Shown here: piece by piece, positions 45,121 through 58,893 of the stretch
How the letters are laid out: every line of letters starts with the position of its first letter
How positions within the stretch are numbered: the stretch's first letter is position 1
Assembly: GCA_947650365.1 (NCBI GenBank)
Contig: OX393549.1
Location: 86,118,496 to 86,182,495 of the forward strand
DNA from: Chamaelirium japonicum
Taxonomy: Eukaryota; Streptophyta; Magnoliopsida; Liliales; Melanthiaceae
Reading direction: 5' to 3'
Length of the DNA stretch: 64,000 bases
Notes under the pieces: model-generated
What the model was told of the DNA's origin: nothing
The model's database searches: none
Seen by the model: the letters and a program-made list of their open reading frames with translations, nothing else
Translations under genes and position numbers: made by a program

Positions 45121-47545
45121 TGTAATGACTGGCACTCTAGTGTGTTTTCACTTAGGGCAACCCGGTTTGATTTAAATATTATTTTAATGTCATAGCTTGA
45201 ATAATTATTTTCATTTGTTGGTATGATATTGGTTGTACTCGAGCGGGACTAGGCAGTGGGTCCCGGGTACGGGTTGCGAGGCTATATTGGAGGCACAAGC
45301 TTAGGAGCACGTATATCGAGGCATAACATGAATGTTATTTTTAGTATTTAAATAATAAAATACATATTATGGCGGGTCTATCGGACCCGGTGAGATTCGC
45401 GCACCGGCATGTCACGGCACTACCCGAGTCGAAGGCGAGTCAGGCTCGGCGTGGGTCAAGCACGAATCGAGCTCGACCAGTATTAGAAAGAAAAAAAAAA
45501 CTAAATTTAAAACTAAAACCTAAAACCAAAACAAAACCCATTCCTCTCCCTCTCATCTCACCCGAACCGAAACCCAGCCCCAACCCTTCCCTTTTTTTCT
45601 CTCTCTCTGTTTCTCTCTCAAACCCCAAACCCGACCCCAGCCCAAAACCCAAAACCTTACCCGACCCTTTCTCTCTCTTTTCTCTCTTTTCTCTCCCATC
45701 TCTCTGTTCCTCTCTTCTCTCAGATATCTCTCTCTCTCTCATCAGACCCCTCTCTCCCTCTTACTCGATCTCACTCCCTCTCGAATCCCCACTCCCCCTC
45801 TCTCGGATCTCGGATCTCGGATCTCACCTCCCCCTTCTCACCCGACCCTCATTCTCTCTCAAAAACCCTATCCGATCCGATCGGGCCCCCCATCCGACGC
45901 TCCCCAGCTTTCTCAAGCCGCCCCCCTTGACCCTAAGCCCTACCCGCCGCCCTACCTGCCGCCCCTACCCTGCCGCAGCCGCCCTACCCGCCGCCCCTAC
46001 CCTACCGGCCGTCGCCCCTCCCCTCCCTTAAAACCACTACCCCACTCCCCCTTTCCCCTCCTTCAAAAGCCCGACCTCCTCACCCCTCTTCTATCTCTCA
46101 CTCTCTTCCCCCTCTGACCTCTCTCTCTCTTCCTTGATCTCTCCCCCACCTCCCTGTGGTGGCTGTGCGAGGTGGTGGCCGGAGAGGAGGCAGCCGGCCG
46201 GAGGAGGAGGAGTCGTAGCCGGAGCCACCCCCCATTCCGATCAGGTCAGCCACCCCCCTCATTCCCTTATTTTCCTGTTGTTCCCTTGAGACTGGCCCGA
46301 TGACCTCGCCACCTAAATCATCAATCTGTCTTCTTTTCCGTGTGGATTTGACCAACCCTAGACCTTTGTGGCCCATGCCTTAATGAGGCTATAGTTGCCG
46401 GCGCGACTGCCCCAACCACCAAGGCAGCAGCCCCTTTTTCCCTTTCTTTTTGCTACGATTCATCGCAGCCTCGTCACCTACGCGTAGCATTATCATTGAC
46501 CTAGGGCCAACAATCATCGACTGTCGGCCAACTACCAGTCGACCCCTTTGTTCATCCTCAAACCTAGCAACAATTCCCCTATTTGGGGCGATGACGTTGC
46601 CGACGGCTCGATGGGAAATATGAGGCAAGTCCACAAGAATTAGTTGACACGGTTCTTGACCGCCAAGGATTCCCTTTCTCTTTCTCCGATCAGATCTGGA
46701 TGAAGACATGGGTAAAATAATTGATTGTAGTATTCCAGTTCGCCCAATCGTTTGAGCCCTGTATTGATTTAGTGGTGACATCGTACTCTCGCATAAATTT
46801 TCATCGTGCCGCTAAACGGGTTGTGTCGGTTGCACGACCATAACCCCACGATAACGGTTCCTACTCGCTGTATGCAATCCCGAGAGTCCATCGGATGAGG
46901 TTCGGTAAAGCTTATTGCCAACCCGAGCATGGGCTCGATAAGGCTTGTCAGTTTTTTACCACACTAAACCAACCAAATGCTCACCCAGTCCAAGGGTGTC
47001 TAGGGCAGATGCTGATTATAATAAACTATTAATTCATCCCTGTATGTACAAACAATTGTTTAGCAACTCCGTGACCACAAGCATTTTTCCTAGGTTGTTG
47101 ATCTCAATAAGGTGCACGCATTATCATGCCTTTGCGCGTTACCGCCCACCAGCCCTGGTGCCGATTTGGCCGACCCCGGAGTTCGACCTGGCAAAGCCGT
47201 TATCGCTAGTTGTTTAGATACCGTGTGGACACCTAGTGATTTTATTTTTGTTTTTTTAGTAGACCCTGGTACGGTCTTTAGCATCGACAATGCCGACTAA
47301 CCGAGACGATGCCCTTGGAGCGTCGTTTTGCGTGACCAGTAGACCGACGTCCAATGACGCCTAAAATTCTCGACTCATCCAACTCGGGCCTAAACCTATA
47401 TTGCTCGGTAGCAAACATTGACCATAGGCCCACTGTGTGTGTTTGGCAGTTCGCGGCTTTGCTGACCCAGTATGAGACGGAGCGGAGGTCACCTTGTAGA
47501 AGCCCGTGTTCGACAACCAGGTGACATCTACTACCTTTGCGTGGT

Positions 47546-48267
47546 TGTGGGTGCAAATTTTGGCAAGAAGTCTGCAAACAGCGGGACCCACCGGCCCTGC
47601 CTGGTGGCCCCCCGAAGACTACAACGGGACCCACCAGCCCTGCCTGGTGGGCCCCCAAAAACAACAGCGGGACCCACCGGCCCTACCTGGTGGGCCCCCG
47701 AAGACTACAGCGGGACCCACCAGCCCTGCCTGGTGGGCCTACGAAGACTACCGCGGGACCCTTCGGCCCTGCTTGTGGAATCCCCAGGAGACAGCCGCGG
47801 GACCCACCAGCCCTGCTTGGAGCTTCTTCCAGAAGCAACCAGAAACCGCCTTCTACTCCAGGATTTTTATATAAATAGCAGACCCTTCGAATGTAAATGA
47901 TCCGAATTTCAGTTCTGAGATCTGATTTTCAGAAACCAGAGCTCTGAATTTCAGTTTCCATTCCTTCAACCCTCCTCAATCTTCTTCTTGTCTTCGAAGA
48001 GATCGGAGTGACTTTGGTGATACTCGGCTTGTCGAGATCACTTCAAGAAAAGAGTTAGTGAATTCGGGTTGCTCCCTATAGCACGGAGAGTAAGCTTCGG
48101 CTGAACTCCGAGATCACATCCCGTGTCAACTCTCTGATTGCATCTCTCTATGTTTACATATTGAGAACGGCAACTCCAATCCACAGATCGAACAACGATC
48201 TTCGACTCGAACCTCAATTGACTGGTGCGGCGAAGTCTTCGGGTCGGCATGAATATTTTCTCCCACA
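47546..48267 (+). repeat. Solo LTR of the Tat family (722 bp)
   Basis: TGTGGGTGCAAATTTTGG to ATATTTTCTCCCACA, flanked by GTGGT at 47541-47545 and 48268-48272. It is homologous to 8014-8718 in the opposite orientation. It has about six 43-bp minisatellite units (47583-47820) and a TATA box (47868-47879). Unequal recombination between two LTRs is the usual origin. Confidence 0.95.
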
Positions 48268-49520
48268 GTGGTCTTTAATAGTGGGAAATGAGATGACTAA
48301 GGGTAGGTATCCATAACGCTGCATACGGGCCCCGTTGGAATTTGTCGTATGTGGTCGAGTGGACCCGCCTTGCATGCGGAGTCGCGAGTCCGGCGACACA
48401 TGCTTGAATATATTAATAATTAAATAATAATTATTCTACTGATTGCTTGGACACCGTAAGTAGAAATTCCTTTAAGTTTGAAAATTAATAATTAAATAAC
48501 ATTTATCGGGGCCCACCCTCTTGAGTGGAGTGTGGAGACCCGAGCACACGGGAATACGGGTAAGAGTAATTTAGTTTTATTGTGATGATTGGGTTGTGAG
48601 CGTGGTGCGAATCTCGGGGTAAAACTTTAAGGCTATTTTATTATTATAACCATGCGATATCCTATTCTGTGAAAAGATTTGGACCCCGTGCGTGCAAGGG
48701 CCGTGAACCACCCTGCGCGCATAGCCGAAGATCAGTAGGCTAGGGGGTCACAAGCAGGGGTTGTGGTAAAGCCAATAGGAGTAGCCCTCTAGTAGGGATT
48801 GGCCTAGCAACCCTGTCTCGGGGTAGTTAAAGCCCTCAAAGTAACACAAGTGGGGCTGTAGAGCTCCCCATGAAATACGGGAAATCTCTTATGATCATAG
48901 GGATGATTTGTACATGGTGATTGCACGGCGAGAGAGTTGGCCCTCTACATCGAAATAAAAGGCCCTATAGTAATGCCCGACCGGAGGCAGGATGAACAAA
49001 ATATCGTCTCATATTATTAAAGACTATTAGGATGTGGTATATAACCTAGTGACAGTAGGAATTACATGTGAATATAGACTACTGGTAGGCTTAGGCTAAC
49101 CTTCTATAAACCTCATTAATACTTAGACTGCTAATGTAATTTAATTCAATTAAATATACCGTCTCGTATTATTAAAGACTATTAGGATGTCATTAGCAAT
49201 TAATTTGGCTAATCTTTCAATTTTCCATTGGGGGCTACTCTTTCCCACGAGTAGACTCTCCTGCAGGTCCGGAGGTTCAAGAGTAGTGGTGGGGAGGCCA
49301 GAGGCAGTTTTAGGGTTACAGTTGTATTTTATTGTGGTATATAGTTTCATGGCAAGGTGGATTTTGTATGAGAATCATTTAGTCTAAATTTAGTGTTTTA
49401 ATTGTTAGAAGCATTGATACAGCTAAAGGTATTTTGGGTAGGCCTCACCTCAAGGCCACAAGCCTAAGATAGCTCACAATGAAAATATAAGTATCTAAAT
49501 AGCCGAATTGACTAGCCCTG

Positions 49521-51273
49521 TGTTGGAATTGGATCTGCTTATCAGAGTCACAGCGGAAGCAAAAGATAGATCCGAAGATCATACGGTGTATGTTTCATTA
49601 CAATTAATTCTACAAAATAATCTACATGCAAATCTATGATCTTAGCATATGTGCGGACACCCTAGAGGCATACTACGATCTACGGAAGACATGCATGCAT
49701 CTAGTTAGGTGTTTAGAATCATCATACCTTATGGATCTATGATTCGGAGAGAACGAAACGATGATAAACCGCACGTGAATCGCAACGAAAGCTGTCGGAT
49801 AGCACCTTGTCCTTTGCAAATTGAGGAATCCTCGAAATCTCATCTCTGAGTGCAAGGATTACGAACCGATGGAGGAATTCGTTGCGAAGACGATGGCTTG
49901 CCGCGAGATCTCCTCCTTCTCTTTTTCTCTTCTTCCTTCTCCTTCCTTCCTCTTTCTTCTTCCTTCTTCTTCCTCTTTCTTCCTTGGCCGAAACCTTAGA
50001 GAGGGAGAGAGGGATAGGGGTTCGGGTATTAGGAGAGGGCGAGCACTAAAGGCCGGCCCCTCCCCCTCCATTCTATATATAGGGCCGGTCTCCTAGTGCC
50101 TTGCGCAAGCTAGGGCCGGACTTAATAAGATTAGGATAAGGGGGGGTCGGTTTTAGGGTTTTCAAGTGTCTATCGTGAAGCCTGGAAAAAACGCCCTTCA
50201 CGAAAAGTGAAAAACTGAAAGAGAGATTGAGTGAGGTGCGCTACTCGGAATCGAGTTCTGTCAGTGCCTATAAGCTCCTGGAATTATTCCGCTCATTCTA
50301 AGATCCATATTCAATATGTTCTGAGCCATATTTTAGTATTTACCAAAATACCCCTACGACCCCTAACACATGTGAATTAGGTTCTTAGGCTTCGGGCTTC
50401 CGCTCCATCGTGCTACTTTGCATCCAACATATCCAACCAGGTCGGGAAACAATTACTATACACAACGACAAGGTGGAACCTTCAGGGTTCGTGATCTCTA
50501 GCTCCAACTGGATCCCTGATTAACTGTTCCGGTGACACACTGAAAGTTTCGTTAATCAGTCCTAATCCGATTAACCCGCATAGCCACCTAGAGTACGACA
50601 CGAGTTGAAATCTAGTGATCCTAAACTTATGTTACTCCCTCGTAACCCTATTCTCTACTATATTCTAATAATCCTTAGTCCCTCCTATTACTGGTGCCAT
50701 GATACGACTCGGGCGGTGGGGAGCATCGTCAGATCCCGATCGATCATCTGACTAAGGTTTGATAACTTGTCATATATTACACCACACACCTTCCGGTGCT
50801 ATGCCTAGCATCCGGAACATCGTCAGTCATACTGACAACCACCAGGCTTGGGTTAAGGAAAGATTATGTATAGTAGTAAGATGGTTTATGCATCAGTGTC
50901 TCAATCACTGAATTGTGCACCGTCTTGGTTTATGTTCAACACGATCATCGTGCTTGGTCAGGTGAATGAGAATCTCGTGTTTTCGTGGTGGAGACTTCAC
51001 CACATCCTCTACCTGCCAAAAGCTTGTTCTCGGTGAAACGACCAGCATCACCAAAGCTGTGAACTAGTTCTAGGTCTACACAGAACTGGTCCACTGGGTC
51101 TCCCAAGCATGGATCCACCATGCTCCTCAGTGGCCTACTGTATTCCCTAGGGTCCTTTTATTATATGTGAATTAACATATACCATAGTAGTATTCTAATT
51201 AAAGCAATAACCAAATACATCTTTATTAATATTAATACAGAAAATCCACGCTAAGGACACACGAGCTACAATA
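49521..51273 (-). repeat. 3' LTR of copia-2 (1753 bp)
   Basis: On the + strand it begins TGTTGGAATTGGATC and ends GCTACAATA, where the other LTR ends GCTACAACA. The two LTRs align throughout with scattered differences. Just outside its inner end lies the purine-rich AAGTGGGAGATTA (minus strand), the polypurine tract. Confidence 0.95.
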
Positions 51274-52085
51274 ATCTCCCACTTGTCCTAGCGGGGAACA
51301 ATAGTCTTAACTCCCATGGCATCCACGTGCTTCTCAAAAGCCTTGGTCGGTAATGCCTTTGTGAAAGGTTCCGCCATGTTATCTGTAGACGCCACCTGCG
51401 TCACTACAACCTCCCCTCGCTTCTGCAAGTTCCAGATAATGTAGTATTTTCGCTTGATATGCTTGCTCTTCTGGTGATATCTTGGCTCCTTGGATTGTGC
51501 TACCGCTCCACTATTGTTACAGTAAAGAACAATAGGTTCTTAAGCTCCCGGTACACATCCTAAGTCCGTGAGGAACTTCTTGAGCCACACCGCCTCCTTA
51601 GCTGCTTTACATGCCGCAACGTACTCAGCCTCTGTCGTCGAATCCGCGATGCATCCCTGCTTCACGCTTCTTCAACTGACAGCTCCTTCTCCTAATAAAA
51701 ACATAAACCCTGACGTCGATCTCTTGGATTCCGGATCTGACGTAAAGTCAGAATCCGTATATCCGATCGGCATCAGTTCCTGTGAAGAGTAAACTAACTC
51801 ATAATCTCTCATCCTACGGAGATACTTGAGTATATTTTTAACAGCAGTCCAGTGCCCTGGACCCAAATTTGACTGATACCTGCCCATCATGCCTATTGTA
51901 TAGCATATATCTGGTCTTGTGCACTGCATAGTATATATCAGACTCCCTACAGCCGAAGCATAAGGTATCTTCTGCATCCCTGCCCTCTCCTCAGGAGTCT
52001 TAGGACCCTGATCCTTGGATAATTTCATTCCATGTCTGAATGGAACCAGTCCCTTCTTGGAGTTGTGCATACTGAATCTGACCAA
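51274..52085 (-). pseudogene. RNase H of copia-2
   Basis: The open part is 51672-52085, with GYTDSDFTSDPESKRS and TSGFMFLLG. From 51290 to 51671 the domain continues in broken frames to the C-terminal NMAEPFTKA-like block near 51350-51390. Confidence 0.85.
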
Positions 52086-52130
52086 GATAGTATCTATGTA
52101 GGCTGACTGTGACAGCGAGAGAGTCTTGTT

Positions 52131-52839
52131 CTAACGATCTCGAGTTACCTTGATCCCCAGAACATAACTCACTTTACCCAGGTCTTTCATGTCAAATTGA
52201 GAGGATAACCACACATTCACTGTAGACAATGTTCCAACATCGTTTCTAATGAGCAGGCTATCGTTTACGTAAAGCACTAGAAAAACTACTGCAATCTTAT
52301 TGCTCCTTTTATAAACACATGGTTCATCCACATTCTGCTCAAATCCATAAGACTGGATAGCCTGATCAAAACACATGTTCCAACTTATGGATGCTTGCTT
52401 CAGTCCATAAATGGACCTTTGCAACTTGCACACCAGACTTTCCTGACCTTTTGTGACAAAGCCTGGAGGCTGAGACATATAGATGCCTTTCTTCCAAATC
52501 CCCGTTAAGGAATACGGTCTTGACGTCCATTTGCCAGATCTCCCAATCATAATGGACTGCAATGGACAAGAGAATCCGGATAGACTTAATCATAGCCACT
52601 TGCGAAAAGGTTTCGTCATAGTCGATCTCTTCTCGCTGGGTATAACCCTTAGCGACTAGTCTAGTTTTGTAAGTCTCAACGGTACCATCCGGAGCTCTTT
52701 TTCTTTTGTAAACCCACTTACACCCAATAGGTTTAATGTTGTGAGGTGGTGTTACAAGTGTCCAGACCGAGTTTTGGGATATCGATGTCAGTTCTACCTC
52801 CATAGCTTCCTGCCATGCTATATGGTCAGTGGATACCAT
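52131..52839 (-). pseudogene. Reverse transcriptase of copia-2 (frameshift, active-site loss)
   Basis: Two overlapping pieces, 52366-52839 and 52131-52562, belong to one RT; a frameshift lies near 52490 after VFLNGDLEE. Motifs: VWTLVTPPHNIKPIGCKWVY, DYDETFSQVAMIKS and YGLKQASISWN. The active site reads LYVNDSLLI, where copia-1 has LYVDDILLI, so one catalytic Asp is replaced by Asn. Confidence 0.92.
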
Positions 52840-52869
52840 CGCTTCGTCATAGTTCAGAGGATCATCCTC

Positions 52870-53262
52870 CTAAAACTCTAGATCTCCCATAAAGGCTTCT
52901 CCAATGTATCTATCAGGAGCACTTGTGGTCCTCCCACTGCGACGAGCCTGCGGTGGTTCCATCGGAGTCGATTCTACAGTATCGTTTATCTTAGTGGTAT
53001 CGGCTCCCACTATGTTTTCTGTCTGCGTACTCCCATCAGTACCAAGCAATTCTTCAAGAACTACTTTACTGGTGGGCTTATGGTCTATTAAATAATCCTG
53101 CTCCAGGAATACGGCGTTCGTCGAGACGATAACCTTTCTATCCTCAGGATCATAAAATAAACCACCTTTTGTCCCTTTTGGATACCCAACAAACAGACAT
53201 ACCTTAGTCTTTGACTCCATCTTATCTCGCTTGTCCTTCCGCACATGTGCCGGACAACCCAA
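52870..53262 (-). pseudogene. Integrase C-terminus to RT connection of copia-2
   Basis: A 130-codon piece starting GCPAHVRKDKRDKMESKTK with the copia signature CLFVGYPKGTKGGLFYD, equivalent to 29705-30101 in copia-1. It ends at a TAG just before the RT block. Confidence 0.85.
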
Positions 53263-54133
53263 ATCCTAAAGTGCTATAGGCTTGGCTTTCGCTTCAACCA
53301 TAACTCCTAAGGAGTTAGAAGTACTGACTTTGATGGAACAAAATTCAAAGTATATGCTGCCGTCTCTAGGGCATATCCCTAAAAACTAGGTGGCAATATT
53401 GCATAACTCATCATAGTCCGAGCCATGTCTAATAAAGTTCAGTTTCTCCTCTCAGATACACCGTTTTGTTGTGGTGTCCCTAGTGTAGTCAACTGGGATA
53501 TGATCCCATGCTCACGCAGGTACCCAATAAATTCATCCGATAGTATTCGCCTCCTCGATCTGATCGAAGAGACTTGATACTTTTACCCGTCTGCTTTTCT
53601 GCTTCAGCTCTGAACTCCTTGAACTTATCAAAGGATTCAGACTTTCGCTGCATTAGGTATATGTATCCAAACCTCGAGTGATCATCCGTGAATGTGATGA
53701 AATACTCGAAGCCTCCTATGGCACCGACACTTATGGGCCCACATACATCAGTGTGTACCAACTCTAATACCTCCTGAGATCTGCTACCTTTGGCTCGGAA
53801 AGATCTTTTAGTCATCTTACCTTCCAGGCAAGACTCACACGTCGGTAGGCATTCTGAAATATCTGGACTTAAAAGTCCTACCTTAACCAACCTGTGAATA
53901 ATGTCTGAGGCTATGTGTCCAAGCCTTAGATGCTAAAGGAGTATTGAATTATCTGAGGGATTTTTCCTTTTAGATGAATTAACCACACAAGCTTCAGTTA
54001 TGTTATCCTGCTTATGATTGGAGTTAATTACATAGAGACCATTCTGTATCTTTTCCTTACAAACAAAAGAACCATTCAATTTAATTGACACACCAGAAGC
54101 ATTAAATAAATCTGAAAAACCTTTATTATTCAA
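53263..54133 (-). pseudogene. Integrase of copia-2
   Basis: The pre-integrase region (53933-54133) and core (53489-53890) are in one frame, separated by a stop near 53930 where Trp of the LWHLRLGH motif is expected. Asp in HTDVCGP and in RSDRGGEY are intact. After a frameshift near 53510 the Glu-containing VSERR occurs at about 53440. Confidence 0.88.
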
Positions 54134-54316
54134 TAAGGAAACATAAATTAAGTTTCATCTCACGGACGGTATATAAAGTATGTCTCTAAGTAATAAATTT
54201 CTTCCATCAAGAAACTGCAAGACGATATCTCCAACTGCTTCAGCCTCTGCCACGGTCTCAGTTCCCATGCTTAGGATTATCTCTCCATCACCCAGTTTTC
54301 TTGTCTCCTTGAACCC

Positions 54317-55240
54317 CTACAAATTATTGCAAGCATGGTCAGTGGAGCCAGAATCCATAATCCATAAAACTGGAGAACAACTGGATGCTACAAGGGATTC
54401 CACTATGTAGATTTGAGATATACCTGTCTCAGCCTTCTTGGGAGCCGCGCGGCAGTCGCCCTTCCAGTGCCCCTTCTTGCCGCATCGAAAATATTTTTCT
54501 TTGGGCTTCGCCGGACTATTTTGCTTAGGAACCTGCGACTGCACCTGACCCATCTTCACGGGCTTCTTAGACTTTCTTTTCTGAAACTTATCTTTGGCTT
54601 TCAGAGAAGAATTTCGCTCTATGTTCAGGGATTGGGTGCCTGCCTTCATCCCGTCCTCTACCGCCTGGAGCACCGCTAGGAGCTCTGCGTTAGACATCTC
54701 CAACCGGTTAAGGTTGAAGTTGGTAACGAAGCTCTCAAACGTTCCTGACAGAGACGCAAGGAAAATGTCGGTCTGGATCTCTGTATCCAAAATGACATCG
54801 AAGGAACCAAGTTCATTCACATAACTAAACAATTTCAGCATATGATCCCGAACTAAAGTTCCCTCTGCCATCTTTATGGATACCAATTTCTTGATGGTCA
54901 GGTAACGAGTTACCCGACTACGACCCTCGAACATTTCCTTTAAATAAAGCATCATGTCTGAAGCGAAGGCCATGTCTTCGACTTGCTTCTGAAGGACGGT
55001 CTGCAAGGTTGCCACTATGTAGCACTTAGACATCTCATCAGTATCTAGCCAGTCTTTCCATTTCTTCAACTGGGTCTCAGTAGTACTTGGTCCCGGCATG
55101 GCCGGTTGAGGGGTACTTAGGGCAATTGTGTGTTTGTCAACCCTTAGGACGAACACCAGGTTATGCTTCCAGTCCTCGTAGTTTGGTCCTATAAGTTTGT
55201 TATCATTAAGGATGAAGGCAAGGGGGTTGAGCTTGGTCAT
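54317..55240 (-). pseudogene. Gag and start of protease of copia-2
   Basis: The Met at 55240 (MTKLNPLAFILND) aligns with the copia-1 start; an upstream in-frame Met at 55297 is less likely. The gag core runs through MLYLKEMFEGRSRVTRYL and FVTNFNLNRLEMSNAELL. The zinc knuckle reads YFRCGKKGHWKGDC, first Cys changed to Tyr. Protease follows in frame (IMDSGSTDH) and the frame ends at TAG 54317-54319, where copia-1 has CAG in the same SLQGF context. Confidence 0.92.
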
Positions 55241-57125
55241 GATTTCTGTAAATAATGATTTAAAGCAAAAATTAGGGTTTACTACAATATATTTCATGGA
55301 ATTTAAAAATAGATAATGTTTACTCCAGCCGCTATGTCTTCACTACCTCAAGTGGAGACATCAAGGAATCTAAATTCCCTGGGCTCGAGCACTGAGACTA
55401 TCGGTCTTGAATTGGAGACAACATCTCGGTGAGAGCATGCAACCGCTTCTGCCAACGGGGTTTTTACGGACCCAGTCTTCATCAGAATTACCCATGGCAA
55501 ACTGAAAGACCTCCCAGTCTCCTTTTGACCAGCTTTATGTGACCCACGTGCGCAGAAACGGTGACTTCACACAAGCTTTCGGATGCTTCCCATAAATCTA
55601 GGTGGTGTCAGTAGGGGGTTCATAGGCTCCCGCGGTGCAGGAAAAAACCGTAACCCACTGCCACCGGTATCCTCTATGTCCCGAAAGAAACCACTAAGCG
55701 AACTAGTATGGAAGAAACACAGCTCTCACCCGGTGGGAATATTGAACTGTGTACCTCCCACCCAGACCCTTAGCCGGTTGATTGTAGAGGCCAGGGGCTC
55801 CCCTTTGGAGGGAACCTCTTACACATCCCTTCTTTATAAGGTTTTATGCATATCTAGAAAGGTCACGACCTTCTAGACTTAGATCTTGGTCTATCACGCT
55901 CCCACTAAGATTACAAACCTTCCCGCAAAGTATTAGTATTCTCAGAAAATATCATAGTCCCTACCTTGAATACTCAACTTTCGCCTTTCTTGCAAGGATC
56001 ATATTACATAGATTCCAAGGATCCCGATACTTCACTAGTTTGCCCATAATCCTAAGATATGGAGCCTTGCCTAAGGTCAACGTGGAAAGGACTCCCACTA
56101 GAATGATGCCTCGTTTACAATAGGGACATCCGACAACCTCCGTCGGACCTCAACCTAATGGTGGCATAACCAAATCATGATAAGTTCATACTACCATTAA
56201 ACGTCATCTAGAAACGGGTATCACACAGTGAAATCCTAACCTAACTTGGTCGCTAGGACTACGTGGGGAAAGGGCATCCCACTAGGGTTATCATACTTCT
56301 TATGGAGACATTAGTTATCTCTAAACAAATCTAACACTGTGTCTATTTCGATGCACAGTACTTGGCTACCTGAACTACCATGAGGGCGGTTACCACCTTT
56401 CCTTTTAGCTAGCCACCGGATTCGCATGTGTTAAAACCATATAGAGACACCGATGAATCTATAAGCTTAGTACTAACCCTAAGCCTGATCTAGAGACAAA
56501 CTCACAAGCAAGATAGATAATCGCATTATTATCGGGGTTCTCTAAACACTAAGAAAAGAGAATCAACAGAAATAGCATCCAAACTGAATCAAGTCCAGGG
56601 TCCGACCCCTGAACCGGAATAGCACAGCTAAGATATCTTGCTCTTCCATTCTGCACGATCTCTGACGACGATGCCGATCATCGCCAACGCGTATGCTTTC
56701 GTCGGGTCTTTGCACGCCATGGTACCGCTTGCCCGAACCGTGGATGTAGCATCATCTCCTTCTTCCTGTAATCGAAAAACTAACACACTCCGAGCAAGTG
56801 CTTGTTCGTGTACAATTTCGCTAGAAAGAAAAGGAAACAATCCTAGAAAACATGGCCAGGGAACCGAGGGTGGTCAACCTCCACCCCCGCTCATCTAGAG
56901 CCTTAAAATCCACAGGCACAATAATAATCAATGCAAAATTAAATCCGGGGTCCGACCCCCGGAGGCATGCAATCACAGATTACTATTCAGTGTTGCACCT
57001 GCAAAAAGACAATACATAGCACAATCCATATGCATGATCTACGCTGAACCACGACGAAAATATATGCCATCATATATTCACATGATGTTTTCACGAATTC
57101 ATGCATGAAACATACACCAAAGCGT
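55241..57125 (-). other. Long untranslated leader of copia-2
   Basis: About 1.9 kb between PBS and gag, homologous to the copia-1 and copia-3 leaders. Shared segments include GGTTCAGGGGTCGGACCC near 56600 and the stretch around 56640-56730. The 56628-56840 frame partly aligns with 37228-37422 of copia-3, but not convincingly with copia-1. Confidence 0.7.
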
Positions 57126-57137
57126 GCTCTGATACCA
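57126..57137 (-). promoter_or_regulatory. tRNA-Met primer-binding site of copia-2
   Basis: The minus strand reads TGGTATCAGAGC, two bases from the LTR end at 57140. Confidence 0.93.
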
Positions 57138-57139
57138 AT

Positions 57140-58893
57140 TGTTGGAATTGGATCCGCTTATCAGAGTCGCAGCGGAAGAAAAAGATAGATCCGAAGATCA
57201 TACGGTGTATGTTTCATTACAATTAATTCTATAAAATAATCTATATGAAAATCTATGATCTTAGCATATGTGCGGACACCCTAGAGGCATACTACGATAT
57301 ACGGAAGATATTCATGCATCTAGTTAGGTGTTTAGAATCATAATACTTATGGATCTATGATCCAGAGAGAACGGAACGATGATGAACCACACGTGAATCG
57401 CAAGGGAAGCTGTCGGATAGCACCTTGTCCTTTGCGAATTGAGGAATCCTCGAAATCCCGTCTCTGAGTGCAAGGATTACAAGCCGACGGAGGAATTCAT
57501 TGTGAAGACGATGGCTAGCCGCGAGATCTCCTCCTTCTCTTTCTCTCTTCTTCCTTCTCCTTCCTTTCTCCTTCTTCTTCCTTCTTCTTCCTCTTTCTTC
57601 CTTAGCTGAAACCTTAGAGAGGGAGAGAGAGAGAGGGGTTCGGGTATTAGGAGAGGGTGAGCACTAAAGGCCGGCCCCTCCCCCTCCATTCTATATATAA
57701 GGCCGGTCTCCTAGTGCCTTGCGCAAGCTAGGGTCGGCCCTAATAAGATTAGGATGAGTGGGGGTCGGTTTTAGGGTTTCCAAGTGTCTATCGTGAAGCT
57801 TGGACGAAAACGCCATTCACGAAAAGTGAAAAACAGAAAGAGAGATTGAGTGAGGTGCGCTACTCGGAATCGAGTTCCATCAGCACCTATGAGCTCCTGG
57901 AATTATTTCGCTCATTCTAAGATCCATATTCAATATGTTCTGAGCCATATTTCAGTATTTACCAAAATACCCGTACGACCCCTAACATATGTGAATTAGG
58001 TTCTTAGGCTCCAGGCTTGCGCTCCATCACACTACTTCGCATCCAACGTATTCAACCAGGTCAGGGAACAATTCCTATACACAATGACAGGGTGGAACCT
58101 TCAAGGTTCGGGATCTCTAGCTCCAACCGGATCCCTGATTAACTGTTCCGGTGACACACCGAAAGTTCCATTGAATAACCCTAATCCGATTAACCCGCGT
58201 AGCCACCTAGAGTGCGACACGAGTTGAACTCTAGTGGTCCTAAACTTATGTTACTCCTTTATAACCCTGTTCTCTACTATATTCTGATAATCCTTAGTCC
58301 CTTATATTACTGGTGCCATGATACGACTCAGGCGGTGGGAAGCACCGTCAGATCCCGATCGATCATCTGACTAGGGTTTGATGACTTGTCATCTATAACA
58401 CCACACATCTTCCGGTGCTATGCCTAGCATCTGGAACATCGTCAGTCATACTGACAATCACCAGGCCTGGGTTTAAGGATAGATTATATATAGTAGTAAG
58501 ACGGTTTATGCACAAGTGTCTCTATCACTGAACTACGCACCATCTTGGTTCTCGTTTAACACGATCATCATGCTTGATCAGGTGAATGAGAATCCCACGT
58601 TCCCGTGGTAAAGACTTCACTACATCCTCTACCTGCCAACAGTTTATTCTCGGTGAAGCGGCCGACATCACCAAAGCTGTGAACTAGTTTTAGGTCTACA
58701 CAGAACTGGTCCACTAGGTCTCCCAAGCATGGATCCACCATGCGCCTCAGTGGCCTACTGCATTCCCTAGGGTCCTTTTATTATATGTGAATTAACAAAT
58801 ACCATAGTAGTATTCTAATTAAAGCAATAACCAAAAGCATCTTTATTAATGTTAATACAGAAAATCCACGCTAAGGACACACGAGCTACAACA
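57140..58893 (-). repeat. 5' LTR of copia-2 (1754 bp)
   Basis: TGTTGGAATTGG to GCTACAACA on the + strand, adjacent to CCCTG. A pyrimidine-rich stretch at 57530-57605 is shared with the 3' LTR and with copia-3. Confidence 0.95.

Larger units (their letters stand above)
49521..58893 (-). mobile_element. Complete Ty1/copia element copia-2 with intact target duplication
   Basis: Minus-strand order: 5' LTR (57140-58893), tRNA-Met PBS, 1.9-kb leader, gag, protease, integrase, RT, RNase H, 3' LTR (49521-51273). CCCTG flanks it at 49516-49520 and 58894-58898. It inserted into the Tekay-like solo LTR. Coding frames have stops, at least two frameshifts and a lost RT catalytic Asp, so it cannot be autonomous. 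Confidence 0.96.

Noticed and set aside
45369..46031. A 220-codon Pro/Ser-rich frame at the start of the Tekay-like solo LTR.
   Set aside because: The region is LTR sequence, homologous to non-coding CT-rich parts of the other LTRs; composition alone keeps it open.
47583..47820. Regularly spaced GC-rich repeats as a CRISPR-like array.
   Set aside because: Repeats and spacers are both similar between units and lie inside a retrotransposon LTR in plant DNA; it is a minisatellite.
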